Source: UBA5239 sp040391785 (GTDB taxonomy: Bacteria; Verrucomicrobiota; Lentisphaeria; Victivallales; Victivallaceae). Taken from it: a DNA stretch of 64,000 nt. The stretch lies in the NCBI GenBank assembly GCA_040391785.1, contig JBEBXH010000025.1, forward strand, positions 1-64,000, read 5' to 3'. The notes beneath the pieces are model-generated. The model saw only the letters and a program-made list of their open reading frames with translations. It was not told where the DNA came from and did not search any database. Below, piece after piece: positions 25,439 to 34,595 of the stretch (the first letter of the stretch is position 1; the number at the start of each line of letters is the position of its first letter). A program made the position numbers and the translations under genes.

Positions 25439-26035
25439 TTATTTATTGGCGCCGACCACGGAGTCGACCAGGCCGTATTTCAGGGCTTCCTCGGCGGACA
25501 TGAAATTGTCACGGTCGGTATCGACTTCGACTTTTTTGATCGGCCGGCCAGTGTGCTTGCTCAGGATTTCATTGAGCATCTTGCGCAGGCGGAGGATTTC
25601 CTGGGCCTGAATGTTGATATCGGCGGCAGTACCTTCGGCACCGCCCCAGGGCTGGTGAATCATGATGCGGGCGTTGGGCAGCGCGAAGCGTTTGCCCTTG
25701 GCGCCGGCGGCCAGCAGCACAGCACCCATGCTGGCGGCCTGACCGATGCAGTAAGTCTTGACGTCGCAGGAAAGAATCTGCATGGTGTCGTAAATCGCCA
25801 GCCCCGCAGTAATCGAACCCCCGGGACTGTTGATATACAGGTCAATGTCCTTTTTCGGGTCTTCGGATTGGAGAAACAGAAGCTGGGCAACCACCAGATT
25901 GGCAATGTTGTCGTCGATCGGCGTGCCAAGCAGAATGATGCGGTCCTTCAGCAGACGCGAATAAATATCGTATCCACGCTCGCCCTGACCGGTCTGTTCC
26001 ACTACCATCGGTACCAATACGGAATTTGCTTTCAT
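25439..26035 (-). CDS. clpP: ATP-dependent Clp protease proteolytic subunit
   Basis: 198-residue ClpP serine peptidase. The catalytic serine is S102 in GQAASMGAVLL, the histidine H127 in MIHQPWGG, and the aspartate lies in DTDRDNFMSAEEA. The N-terminal VPMVVEQTGQGERGYDIYSRLL and the PGGSITAGLAIYDTM oxyanion region are canonical. It lies between tig and clpX, the common tig-clpP-clpX order. Confidence 0.98.
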   Translation of the reverse strand: MKANSVLVPMVVEQTGQGERGYDIYSRLLKDRIILLGTPIDDNIANLVVAQLLFLQSEDPKKDIDLYINSPGGSITAGLAIYDTMQILSCDVKTYCIGQAASMGAVLLAAGAKGKRFALPNARIMIHQPWGGAEGTAADINIQAQEILRLRKMLNEILSKHTGRPIKKVEVDTDRDNFMSAEEALKYGLVDSVVGANK

Positions 26036-26071
26036 CTTATTCTCTCCTCATTTATCGTTAGAGGGCACCGG

Positions 26072-27397
26072 TTATTTGGCGCCTTCCGCTTTGTTGACCA
26101 GGAAATCCATGACCTTGCTGATCATCAGGTCGAGCTGGATATCTTCCATGCCGCCGTTCTTTTCGAGCATGGAGCGGAGTTCTTTTTCCTTGTAGCCGTA
26201 GTATTTGCTCATGCCTTTCAGCTGGGAATCGACTTCCTTGCTGTCAACCGAAATGTTTTCCTTTTCGGCGATGCGGCGGCAGATGAAGAGCTTGCGGAGC
26301 TTTTCTTCGGCTTTCGAACGGGTTTCTTCCTTGTATTTCTCGACGTTGGCCTTGAAGTCTTCGACGTCGTTTTCGTTCTTGACGATTTCATTGGCCAGGC
26401 GGCGGAGTTCTTTTTCGTTTTCGTTGTTCAGCAGGTTCGGCGGGAGCTCGAAGTTGCCGATGGCGTCGCCGATCTGCTTCATGTAGGCTTCGGCGATATC
26501 GTTGCGCTGCTTCATGGAATTTTCATTTTCCAGCGCGGTTTTCATCATTTCGCGGAGCTTGTCGACATTTTCCAGATTCATGCGCTTGGCCAGATCGTCG
26601 GCGGAAAGAGCCTGACGGCGCTGGACAGCGGTCACATGGACCTTGTAAGCGACCTTTTTGCCGGCGAGTTCTTCGTCGCGGTAATCGGCCGGATACTCGG
26701 CGGTGAATTCATAATCCTTGTCCTTTTCGGCGCCGGTGAGGGCGGCGATGACGCCGGGGATCATTTCCGGTTCGCTCAGCCAAATCCAGTTTTCTTTGGC
26801 GTTCACCTGGCGGATCAGGGCCGGGGAGGCGTCTTCGGCAACTTCGAAGTCGGAAGTATAGCTGACTTTGAGCATGTCTTCTTTTTCGGCTTTGCCTTCG
26901 ATTTCGGCGTAGGTGCCGTACATTTCGCCGTAGCTCTTGATGCGCTCATCGATGGCCGCTTCGGTGATTTCCGCTTTCGGCACGTCCACCTTCATGGCGT
27001 TGTAATCGGGCATGTCGAACTCGGGAGAGAGCTCCATGGCAAAGGAAAATTCATAATCGGCATCGGCATTGACATCCAGCGGCTTCTTTTCGACGGGTGC
27101 GCCCCAGGAAACGATATCGACGCTTTCGTCCTTCTGCAGCGTTTCAAATGCCTGCGAATACAGACGCATCTTCAGTTCTTCGATGATATCTTTTTCATGC
27201 TTGCGGAGAACGACTTGCATCGGAGCCTTGCCGCGGCGGAAGCCGGGGATGCTGGCGCCGTTAACGAAATAGGCAGTAACCTTTTTCAGTTCATTCTTCA
27301 AATTTTCCTTGGACACGGTGAAGTCGAAACGCTTCTGACAAGCCTTCAATTTTTCACTTTTCACCTGGAACAGAGCACTTGCGTCAGTTTTAGCCAT
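26072..27397 (-). CDS. tig: Trigger factor
   Basis: 441-residue ribosome-associated chaperone. The ribosome-docking signature GFRRGKAP is at residues 52-59 in the N-terminal domain. The middle PPIase (FKBP-like) domain runs roughly 150-240 (EDMLKVSYTSDFEV...), and the helical C-terminal arm follows, rich in charged residues. It is the first gene of the tig-clpP-clpX-kinase transcript; AAAGGACTG precedes the ATG. The upstream 180 bases are AT-rich, with several TATAAT-like boxes but no clear -35 partner. Confidence 0.94.
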   Translation of the reverse strand: MAKTDASALFQVKSEKLKACQKRFDFTVSKENLKNELKKVTAYFVNGASIPGFRRGKAPMQVVLRKHEKDIIEELKMRLYSQAFETLQKDESVDIVSWGAPVEKKPLDVNADADYEFSFAMELSPEFDMPDYNAMKVDVPKAEITEAAIDERIKSYGEMYGTYAEIEGKAEKEDMLKVSYTSDFEVAEDASPALIRQVNAKENWIWLSEPEMIPGVIAALTGAEKDKDYEFTAEYPADYRDEELAGKKVAYKVHVTAVQRRQALSADDLAKRMNLENVDKLREMMKTALENENSMKQRNDIAEAYMKQIGDAIGNFELPPNLLNNENEKELRRLANEIVKNENDVEDFKANVEKYKEETRSKAEEKLRKLFICRRIAEKENISVDSKEVDSQLKGMSKYYGYKEKELRSMLEKNGGMEDIQLDLMISKVMDFLVNKAEGAK

Positions 27398-27530
27398 TTT
27401 CAGTCCTTTTTGTTTTTATCTTAAATACATCAAAATTCACATAGATATAAAAATTATGCTAAGTTGATTAATATACTCGCGGAAAATAATTTTTCCAGCG
27501 GCAAAGGACAAAATTCGGGATTTTGTAGAC

Positions 27531-27559
27531 AAAAAAAAGACGGCAGATAAACCGCCGTC
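27531..27559 (-). terminator. Intrinsic terminator of cassette 2
   Basis: On the minus strand GACGGC (27554-27559), nine-base loop, GCCGTC (27539-27544), then eight T (27531-27538). It lies 21 nt after the stop codon of the DUF4838 gene and separates that operon from tig. Confidence 0.92.
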
Positions 27560-27579
27560 CGGAAATGCTGTAACCCTGG

Positions 27580-29856
27580 TCAGGGTTTGGGAACCAGCAG
27601 GCACTGGTCGATGTAGATGCCGTAAGGCACATCGGCCGTACTGAATTTATAGGGTTGGCCGCTGAACTTGACGCTGATGTAGACGTCGTATTCTTTGCCA
27701 TTTGCCAACGCCGCGGCGCTGTCCAGCGTGAACTGCAGCCGCCAGTCCCAGAGCAAATAGACATAAGCCGACAACTCCGGCTTTACCGTCATGCAGTGGT
27801 AGTAGTTGTAGCCGGGGCCCGGAATCGCATTCGGATTGATCAGCCCTTTGCCAAGATTCACAGCCCGCGAAACGGAGTAGGCACCGGTTTCCAGCGGCAC
27901 TGCGCCTTTTTTCGCCGTTTTCGTCAAATCGACGAATACCGCAAAACCGGCTTCCGAATCGGGATCGGAGACGATTTTGTGCGAAAAGGTTTTGGCCAGA
28001 TCGACCGTCATGTCGATGGTGCCGGGTGTCCAGTTTTTGAACTTCGCCGGTTTGCCCAGCGATTCCGGCAGGGCGGCGTAACGTTCAACAAACTGCTTCA
28101 TCTCGGTTTGCAGTTCCGAATGGAATTTCTCAATGGTGGAAGCCTGAATATTTCGCTTCCATTGGGCTTCCACCCCGGTAAGCAGTTTCTGATATTTCAA
28201 CGGAAAATCGCTGAGCTTGTGGCCTTTTTCTGTCCATTCGGAAGTCAGCTTGCGGTAGCGGAATATAGCCGCCTGCTCAAGGTTGAAACGTTCGCGACGA
28301 ACCCGCTCCAGAAGCTCCGGGCGGTCGCTGACGGCCTGTTCCGCCTGATCGAACAGTTTCGCGGACTTGAGAATGGTATCGAGGTCCAGATAGGTGGTGC
28401 TTTCCATGAAGGCATAGACGAAGCTGTGGTGACGCTGCACCGATTCCAGCAGCAGTTGCCGGTACTGGGCGAGGTATGGCGCGGCGGCTCCGTAATAACC
28501 GGTCATGAAAGTATTGGTCAGGCCGGTGAGGTCGGCGGCGGGATTTTCCAGCATCTTGGCTTCCAGCCAGGTTTTCAGGGCATGCATGTCGGCCTTTTCC
28601 GGCAGTTCGTGTTCCATGAAAAGATGACGGACCGAATTTGCCGCATAAAAGTTGAAGAGGTCGCCCAGAAAATATTCGCTGGGGTAGGGCGGCTGCAGCG
28701 GACCGTAAATCACGGAATATTCCCAAACGTAGATTTCGCGGCAGATCTTGCTCCAGTCACGGATCTTGTCGCGGTACGGTTTCTGTTCGGGGGCGAGGAT
28801 GGATGAGGTTTTGTTGTCGGCGGTATTACACAACCGGATGACGACGTTGTCCAGCGGTTTGGTTTTCTGCGGCGGCAGCTCGGTCATCATGTAGGCGAGG
28901 GTGGTGATCTGGCAGTCGGGACGGAATTCCTTGAGCACGGCTGCAATCCGGTTGATGAAATGAATGATCAGTCCGGAGTTTGCTCCTTCTTCGCGGACGA
29001 TCGCCTGGCAGTTCTCGCATTGGCACATGACCGGATTGTCGTTCTGCGAGATATCATAAAGCCGGGGCGGGACGACCTGATTCCGTTTGGCTTCCTCCTC
29101 GTCTTTGACGATGTATTGTTTAAGTTTGTCAATGAAAATTTCCACCACCGCCGGATTGCTCAGGCACAATTGCCCTTTGTACTGGCCGCCGACACGTTTG
29201 CCGCCACTCAGCGAAAAATATTCCGGGTGCTTCTCCATGTAGTCCTTGACCGGCATATACCAGTCGAAGGTATGTACCGCATACGGACTGCCGAAGCGGA
29301 TCGAACCGCCGTATTCGGCCGTGATCGGATGGTCGCCGTAATTATTCAGGCGATTGCGGACGGCGAAGTGCCCGTTGTCGGTTTTCGGTGCGCGGTTGTC
29401 CGGGTAAACGATTCTGGAGAGGAACACCGGCGTTTCGGTGCGGTCGAACCCGGGCAGCGTCAGCGCTTTTTCGTGGACGGGCACGGACTCCGCCTCGGGC
29501 GTCCACCAGTGGATGCCGATATAATCTTCGAGGAAACGGTACACGGCATAGAGCGAACCGCGCGAGCCGCCGCCGGTCAGGATGATGTCATTGCCGAGAC
29601 GGCGCATGACGTATTGATCTTCCTGCAGGGTTTCCGGGGTGAGGCCGTATTTTTCGGCGAATTCGGTGGCGCCGACATGAAAGGTCAAGTCTGTGGCAAA
29701 TCCCGCCGGAAGCGCTTTGTCCAGATAATGTTTCAAATCGGCGGCGGCGGTTTTCTCGGCCGGGGAAGGCGTTGCCGGGGTCAGGATCGTGACCGTGCCG
29801 GCCGTCAGCCAGAAGCCGAGTATCACAAACAGAAGAGTGGAAATTGCTTTAATCAT
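27580..29856 (-). CDS. Secreted DUF4838 protein, cassette 2
   Basis: 758-residue exported protein with signal peptide MIKAISTLLFVILGFWLTAG. It is a distant paralogue of the 5914-8112 protein: same N-terminal hydrolase-like domain (AAADLKHYLDKALP, GSLYAVYRFLEDYIG), same mid-domain pattern ending in QLCLSNPAVVE, and the cysteine cluster C278-Q-C280-EN-C283. A C-terminal beta domain may bind carbohydrate. Likely a glycan-active or glycan-binding protein, activity unproven. It ends the GntR-pseudopilin-DUF4838 operon and is followed by a strong terminator. Confidence 0.82.
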   Translation of the reverse strand: MIKAISTLLFVILGFWLTAGTVTILTPATPSPAEKTAAADLKHYLDKALPAGFATDLTFHVGATEFAEKYGLTPETLQEDQYVMRRLGNDIILTGGGSRGSLYAVYRFLEDYIGIHWWTPEAESVPVHEKALTLPGFDRTETPVFLSRIVYPDNRAPKTDNGHFAVRNRLNNYGDHPITAEYGGSIRFGSPYAVHTFDWYMPVKDYMEKHPEYFSLSGGKRVGGQYKGQLCLSNPAVVEIFIDKLKQYIVKDEEEAKRNQVVPPRLYDISQNDNPVMCQCENCQAIVREEGANSGLIIHFINRIAAVLKEFRPDCQITTLAYMMTELPPQKTKPLDNVVIRLCNTADNKTSSILAPEQKPYRDKIRDWSKICREIYVWEYSVIYGPLQPPYPSEYFLGDLFNFYAANSVRHLFMEHELPEKADMHALKTWLEAKMLENPAADLTGLTNTFMTGYYGAAAPYLAQYRQLLLESVQRHHSFVYAFMESTTYLDLDTILKSAKLFDQAEQAVSDRPELLERVRRERFNLEQAAIFRYRKLTSEWTEKGHKLSDFPLKYQKLLTGVEAQWKRNIQASTIEKFHSELQTEMKQFVERYAALPESLGKPAKFKNWTPGTIDMTVDLAKTFSHKIVSDPDSEAGFAVFVDLTKTAKKGAVPLETGAYSVSRAVNLGKGLINPNAIPGPGYNYYHCMTVKPELSAYVYLLWDWRLQFTLDSAAALANGKEYDVYISVKFSGQPYKFSTADVPYGIYIDQCLLVPKP

Positions 29857-29871
29857 GGTCGTGCTCCTGTG

Positions 29872-30684
<813 letters not shown>

Positions 30685-30739
30685 ATCTTTGCCTCCTGAT
30701 TTTAACGGACTCTTTTTCTTCTTTCTTCTTTTTTCTTTT

Positions 30740-31840
30740 TTAATTTAAATATGGCCATACTTTGGCTGTGATCTCCTGGTTTTCGAATTTGGTTTTGCCG
30801 GTTTTCACCGCATCCACCAGCATGGCGCTGGCCTTCTGCCCCATCTCAAAAAGAGGCACACGGACATAGGAAAGTTGTGGATTCAGCATGGAAAATATCC
30901 CGCCCCCTGCCAGCGCGGTCACTTTGAACTGGTGATTTCGCTCGTACATGAGTTGCAGCAGCGCCACAATCGTGGGGTAATGGGTTCCGCACAGTGTATC
31001 CGGCAGTTCGTTCTCGTTATTCAATATCGAAACAATCTCGTCATAAACGGCTTCCGAGGGATGTGCATGCATGGTGGTCTGATAATTCCGGACCCGGATG
31101 CCGTATTTTTCCAGTTGATCGCGGAACATGCTGCGCCGCAGTTCCAGGTCCAGCCGGTCCGGTTCGTGGCTGGAAGTCATGCTGATGATGCCGAGCGATT
31201 TGCAGCCGTCTCCGGCCAGGCGTTCGGCGAATTCCCGGAAGCCGGGTTCGAGGTTGTAGCCGCAGCTCGGCAACCGCGATTGACCCCAGAAGTATTGCGG
31301 CGAAATGACTACCGCGGGAATGTTCTGCTGAAAGATCATTTCCTTGAGACTCAGGAATTGATGCCCGAAAAATACCACCGCATCACTGGTTTGCTGGATG
31401 AATTCCAGCTGACGGCGAATTACCAGCGGATCGTCGCTGTCCTCCATATACCGGGAGGCGACGCTGAAGTTATTGGCGGAACCCTGATAAATCAGCCCCT
31501 GGGTGATTTCCATATTGGCGATGTAATTGGCGTAGCCGAGACGCTCCGGCAGCATGGTCAATTCCGGCAGAGGAAAACAAATTTTGACTTCGGAAGTGGC
31601 TTTGCGGACGTCTTTGCGCACGAAGGTGCCGCGCATGGGCATGCGTTCGATATAACCTTTTTGCTGGAGCAGCCGCAACGCGGAGATCATTGAGCTCCGG
31701 CCGGCGCCGTATTGTTCGGCCAGCAGCCGGTCGCCAGGCAGTCTCTCGCCGGATTTCAGTTTCCCGGAGTTGATGTCGGAAACGATTTCCCGGAAGACCC
31801 GTTCCGGTATGGTTTCGGATTCGCTGAAGCTCTTTATCAT
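30740..31840 (-). CDS. GntR-type HTH/LacI-type sensor regulator, cassette 2
   Basis: 366-residue regulator combining an N-terminal GntR winged helix (ERVFREIVSDINSGKLKSGERLPGDRLLAEQYGAGRSS..., quoted only as its ends ERVFREIV and AGRSSMISALRLLQQKG) with a C-terminal periplasmic-binding-protein-like effector domain (about residues 85-366), the AraR/LacI-GntR hybrid architecture that senses sugars. It heads cassette 2 behind a perfect consensus promoter with an embedded palindrome and is divergent from the LolA-like gene. Confidence 0.87.
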   Translation of the reverse strand: MIKSFSESETIPERVFREIVSDINSGKLKSGERLPGDRLLAEQYGAGRSSMISALRLLQQKGYIERMPMRGTFVRKDVRKATSEVKICFPLPELTMLPERLGYANYIANMEITQGLIYQGSANNFSVASRYMEDSDDPLVIRRQLEFIQQTSDAVVFFGHQFLSLKEMIFQQNIPAVVISPQYFWGQSRLPSCGYNLEPGFREFAERLAGDGCKSLGIISMTSSHEPDRLDLELRRSMFRDQLEKYGIRVRNYQTTMHAHPSEAVYDEIVSILNNENELPDTLCGTHYPTIVALLQLMYERNHQFKVTALAGGGIFSMLNPQLSYVRVPLFEMGQKASAMLVDAVKTGKTKFENQEITAKVWPYLN

Positions 31841-31866
31841 CTCTCAAATTCTCTTGTGGTTTGCAT

Positions 31867-31918
31867 CTGGTTTAAACCAGTTTAACATAATTATACAGGC
31901 ATCTCCCGGTTTTGTCAA
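31867..31918 (-). promoter_or_regulatory. Consensus promoter and palindromic operator of cassette 2
   Basis: Minus strand: -35 TTGACA (31913-31918), 17-bp spacer, -10 TATAAT (31890-31895), both perfect. Ten bases downstream is a perfect 14-bp palindrome CTGGTTTAAACCAG (31867-31880) covering the expected transcription start, a probable operator for the GntR-type regulator it precedes. Confidence 0.88.
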
Positions 31919-31939
31919 TATGGCAATTGATAACTTTTA

Positions 31940-31968
31940 TTGAAAAATTGCTTTTGGCGGTGTATACT
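31940..31968 (+). promoter_or_regulatory. Promoter of the LolA-like gene
   Basis: TTGAAA (31940-31945), 17-bp spacer, TATACT (31963-31968), about 40 nt before the ATG at 32009. It is divergent from the cassette 2 promoter, with the two -35 elements about 20 bp apart. Confidence 0.75.
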
Positions 31969-32008
31969 ATTTCAAAATTGATAATTATCTGGAAATAGGA
32001 GCCTGAAT

Positions 32009-32671
32009 ATGATGTGGAAAAAAGCTTTGATGCTGTTGCCGTTGATTGTCTGCAATCTCTCGGCGGCCACGATCGATGATATCTTCAAAGAACTTGAAAA
32101 AAGAAGCGAGGCGTTCAGTACCTTGCAGTACCGTTCCATCTATTTTGACCGCGAGGGAAGCCGGGTTCCCGGTTCCGATTCGGCGACTAAAATGATCCGC
32201 AAAGACGGCAAGGTCCAGATTCATTATGCCGTCAAAACCTCCATGCAGGAACAGGTCTATGAAGTCGAGGCCCTGATCACCCCCGAAAAAACCTACACCC
32301 GGACCAAGGTGGACGATATCACCGAGTTCCGCGAAGAACCGACGAAATCGCAGATTTACACCGGCATGGTTTGTCACGCCATGGTGCTGAACGACAATGC
32401 CACGTTCAAATACACTGTGAAGCCCGATGAAAAGGACGGCGAGTTGGAAATGTGGGTGGTCGAGGGCGAAGCCAAGGCCCAGCCGCGCAACTTGACGACC
32501 CCCGTCCGCGTAGTCTGGAAATTCGACAAAGCCTCCGGGCTGACCGTGCGCACCGAAGCCTACAACGCCAATAACGACATGATCCTGCGCGGCCGGGTAT
32601 TCGACGTCAAAATCGACCAGGAAGTCAACGAGCTTCTCTTCAACGTGGAGCGCTACCGCGAAAAGAAATAA
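32009..32671 (+). CDS. Exported LolA-like (outer-membrane lipoprotein sorting-type) protein
   Basis: 220-residue protein with signal peptide MMWKKALMLLPLIVCNLSAA. The rest has the alternating beta-strand pattern of LolA/LppX-type folds (FSTLQYRSIYFDREG, KMIRKDGKVQIHY, WKFDKASGLTVRTEAYNANN), suggesting a periplasmic carrier of lipoproteins or other lipids. Similarity is by pattern only and DUF-type relatives exist, so the role is tentative. TAGGAG lies seven bases before the ATG. It sits alone between two divergent pseudopilin cassettes. Confidence 0.6.
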   Translation: MMWKKALMLLPLIVCNLSAATIDDIFKELEKRSEAFSTLQYRSIYFDREGSRVPGSDSATKMIRKDGKVQIHYAVKTSMQEQVYEVEALITPEKTYTRTKVDDITEFREEPTKSQIYTGMVCHAMVLNDNATFKYTVKPDEKDGELEMWVVEGEAKAQPRNLTTPVRVVWKFDKASGLTVRTEAYNANNDMILRGRVFDVKIDQEVNELLFNVERYREKK

Positions 32672-32761
32672 TCGGACTCGTCTGGCTTCTGCGCGTGTCC
32701 GTGTAAGTCCATGTTTCCGGCTTGTCCGGCAAAAACCTGTCGCATTTTTCCCAAAGAGCTA

Positions 32762-32814
32762 TTGACAGGAGGGCGGTGTGGCTGTATAATATTGATATAT
32801 ACAAGTCTATACAG
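32762..32814 (+). promoter_or_regulatory. Consensus promoter and direct-repeat operator of cassette 3
   Basis: TTGACA (32762-32767), 17-bp spacer, TATAAT (32785-32790), a perfect sigma70 promoter. Downstream are two heptamers TATACAA (32798-32804) and TATACAG (32808-32814) that resemble the pair in the promoter of the GntR gene at 50741. Confidence 0.85.
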
Positions 32815-32821
32815 GTTGTCT

Positions 32822-33865
32822 ATGGAGCAGTTAATCGACAAAACTTCGGGAATACCGGTTTACCTGCAGCTGAAAGAACGGCTGGAAGATGCGATTTCGC
32901 ACGGGCGCTTGTGCCCGGGCAAGCGGATTCCCTCGGAAAACGAACTCAGCCGCCAGTACGGCATTCACCGTCATACCGTGCGGAATTCGCTGCGCCAGCT
33001 GGCCGAAGAGGGGCTGCTGCAGAGCGTGCCCGGCAGCGGCTGGTTTGTCCGGCCCCCGGATGTGAAAATGCTGCAGATCGGAGTGGTCGATTTTGCCTGT
33101 CCGCAGTCCGCCAGCCTGTTCAGAACTGAACGGCGGAAGTTGTTCCTGGAAGGCGCGGCGCACGCCGGCTGCGAGCTCCATGATATTGCATTGAGCGATC
33201 TGGATAAAATATCTTCGCGCAATCTCGATGCCCTGGTGTTTGCCGATACGGTGCCCGATATCAAGGTTCACCGGGAGTTGCTGGAGAAACAGGAAATTCC
33301 GATTATCATCAGCAACCGGCAGATTTTCGGTTCGGACTTCCCGTATGTAGCGGTCGATCAGTATTATGGCACCCGCGAACTGGTGGCCCGGCTGACGGAT
33401 GCCGGGCATACCCGGATCGGCTGTATCGCGTCGGACCTGCCGCTACGCTATGTGTCGCAGCGTTTCCGTGGGTACTGTGACGCGTTGACGGAGGCTGGGA
33501 TCGACTTTGATGAGAATTTGTGCTGCAAGGTCCAGGATTCCAGTGACTTCCGCGAACTGGTCCGCGAACTTTTCAGGCGCAATCCGGAGATGACGGCGTT
33601 ATTCGTCGGCGGGGAAGTTTTCCATGCCCAGACGTTTGAAGTGCTCAAGGAGTTGAAGCTGCAGGTCCCGGAGGATGTATCGCTGGTTCTTTACGACCGC
33701 CCGGACAGGGAATATTCTTATGTGACGTATCTGCAGCAGCCCTGGAATAAACTCGGCATGCGCCTCTTTAAGATGATCCGCCGGATTTGTGAAGGCGAAA
33801 AAGTGAACAGTGAAATCATCAATACGGAAATTATCAACGGCAAAAGCATTAAAAAGATAACTTGA
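32822..33865 (+). CDS. GntR-type HTH/LacI-type sensor regulator, cassette 3
   Basis: 347-residue AraR-like regulator: GntR winged helix at residues 1-75 (GIPVYLQLKERLEDAIS, GKRIPSENELSRQYGIHRHT) and a periplasmic-binding-protein effector domain (IGVVDFACPQSA to the C-terminus). I start it at ATG 32822; the frame is open from 32711 but the promoter and HTH place the start here. It is followed 14 nt later by a pseudopilin. Confidence 0.9.
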   Translation: MEQLIDKTSGIPVYLQLKERLEDAISHGRLCPGKRIPSENELSRQYGIHRHTVRNSLRQLAEEGLLQSVPGSGWFVRPPDVKMLQIGVVDFACPQSASLFRTERRKLFLEGAAHAGCELHDIALSDLDKISSRNLDALVFADTVPDIKVHRELLEKQEIPIIISNRQIFGSDFPYVAVDQYYGTRELVARLTDAGHTRIGCIASDLPLRYVSQRFRGYCDALTEAGIDFDENLCCKVQDSSDFRELVRELFRRNPEMTALFVGGEVFHAQTFEVLKELKLQVPEDVSLVLYDRPDREYSYVTYLQQPWNKLGMRLFKMIRRICEGEKVNSEIINTEIINGKSIKKIT

Positions 33866-33879
33866 CGGAGGAACGGAAT

Positions 33880-34575
33880 ATGAGAAAGAATTTTACACTT
33901 ATCGAGTTGCTGGTAGTCATCGCGATCATCGCGATATTGGCAGCGATGCTGCTGCCCGCGTTGAATAAAGCCAGGGACAAAGCCCGTGCGTCGCAATGTG
34001 TGTCGAACCTGAAACAGGTCGGTATGGCGCAATTCTCTTATCAGGACGAGAACGATGGCTTTTTTGTACCCGCCTGGATCGGTGCGCCGGTAAACAATCC
34101 GTGGATGATTACCCTGGCCAATCAGTTGGGGTTGAAGTTGACCAGAAGCACGGATATCACCAAGCTGGAGCCTAATTCAATGTTTTTTTGCCAGGCCAAC
34201 AATTCAATGTACGGCAGTGATTCGACTATTGCAACCGGAGGCAATCGTTGCCGGGCCAACTATGCACAGAATTATTTTCTCGGTTTAAGTACGGCTTCCA
34301 GTGAATCCTGGAGCGCGATGAAATCCAGTCAGGTGTCCAACCCGTCCGTTGTCAGCCTGGTTACCGATGCATTGCAATCTGCAAGCACGACGCCGACATA
34401 TCCGATTGCTCTTTACAATATTCAATTGAATAGCTCCGGTACTGCGTGGAAAGACGTTAATAACCGTCCGAATCCTCTGCATAGCGATGGCACCAATATG
34501 TTGTTTGTCGATGGACATGTGTCCTATTTGAAAAGTGCGGAAATTGTTTATTCCACATTCAGAGCCAAACAATAA
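33880..34575 (+). CDS. Pseudopilin, cassette 3
   Basis: 231-residue pilin-like protein beginning MRKN-FTLIELLVVIAIIAILAAMLLP with Asn at -1 of the cleavage site, then KARDKARASQCVSNLKQVGMAQFSY and a globular part ending in MLFVDGHVSYLKS. The start ATG 33880 follows GGAGGAACGGAAT; an in-frame TTG 18 bases earlier is less likely. It lies between the GntR-type regulator and a secreted hydrolase-like protein (20 nt downstream). Confidence 0.88.
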   Translation: MRKNFTLIELLVVIAIIAILAAMLLPALNKARDKARASQCVSNLKQVGMAQFSYQDENDGFFVPAWIGAPVNNPWMITLANQLGLKLTRSTDITKLEPNSMFFCQANNSMYGSDSTIATGGNRCRANYAQNYFLGLSTASSESWSAMKSSQVSNPSVVSLVTDALQSASTTPTYPIALYNIQLNSSGTAWKDVNNRPNPLHSDGTNMLFVDGHVSYLKSAEIVYSTFRAKQ

Positions 34576-34595
34576 ATTCGAAATACAGAGAAATT

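Noticed and set aside
25553..27424. 623-codon open frame on the + strand opposite clpP and tig
   Set aside because: It is the antisense shadow of two certain genes; the amino-acid composition is driven by their codon usage and no family features are seen.
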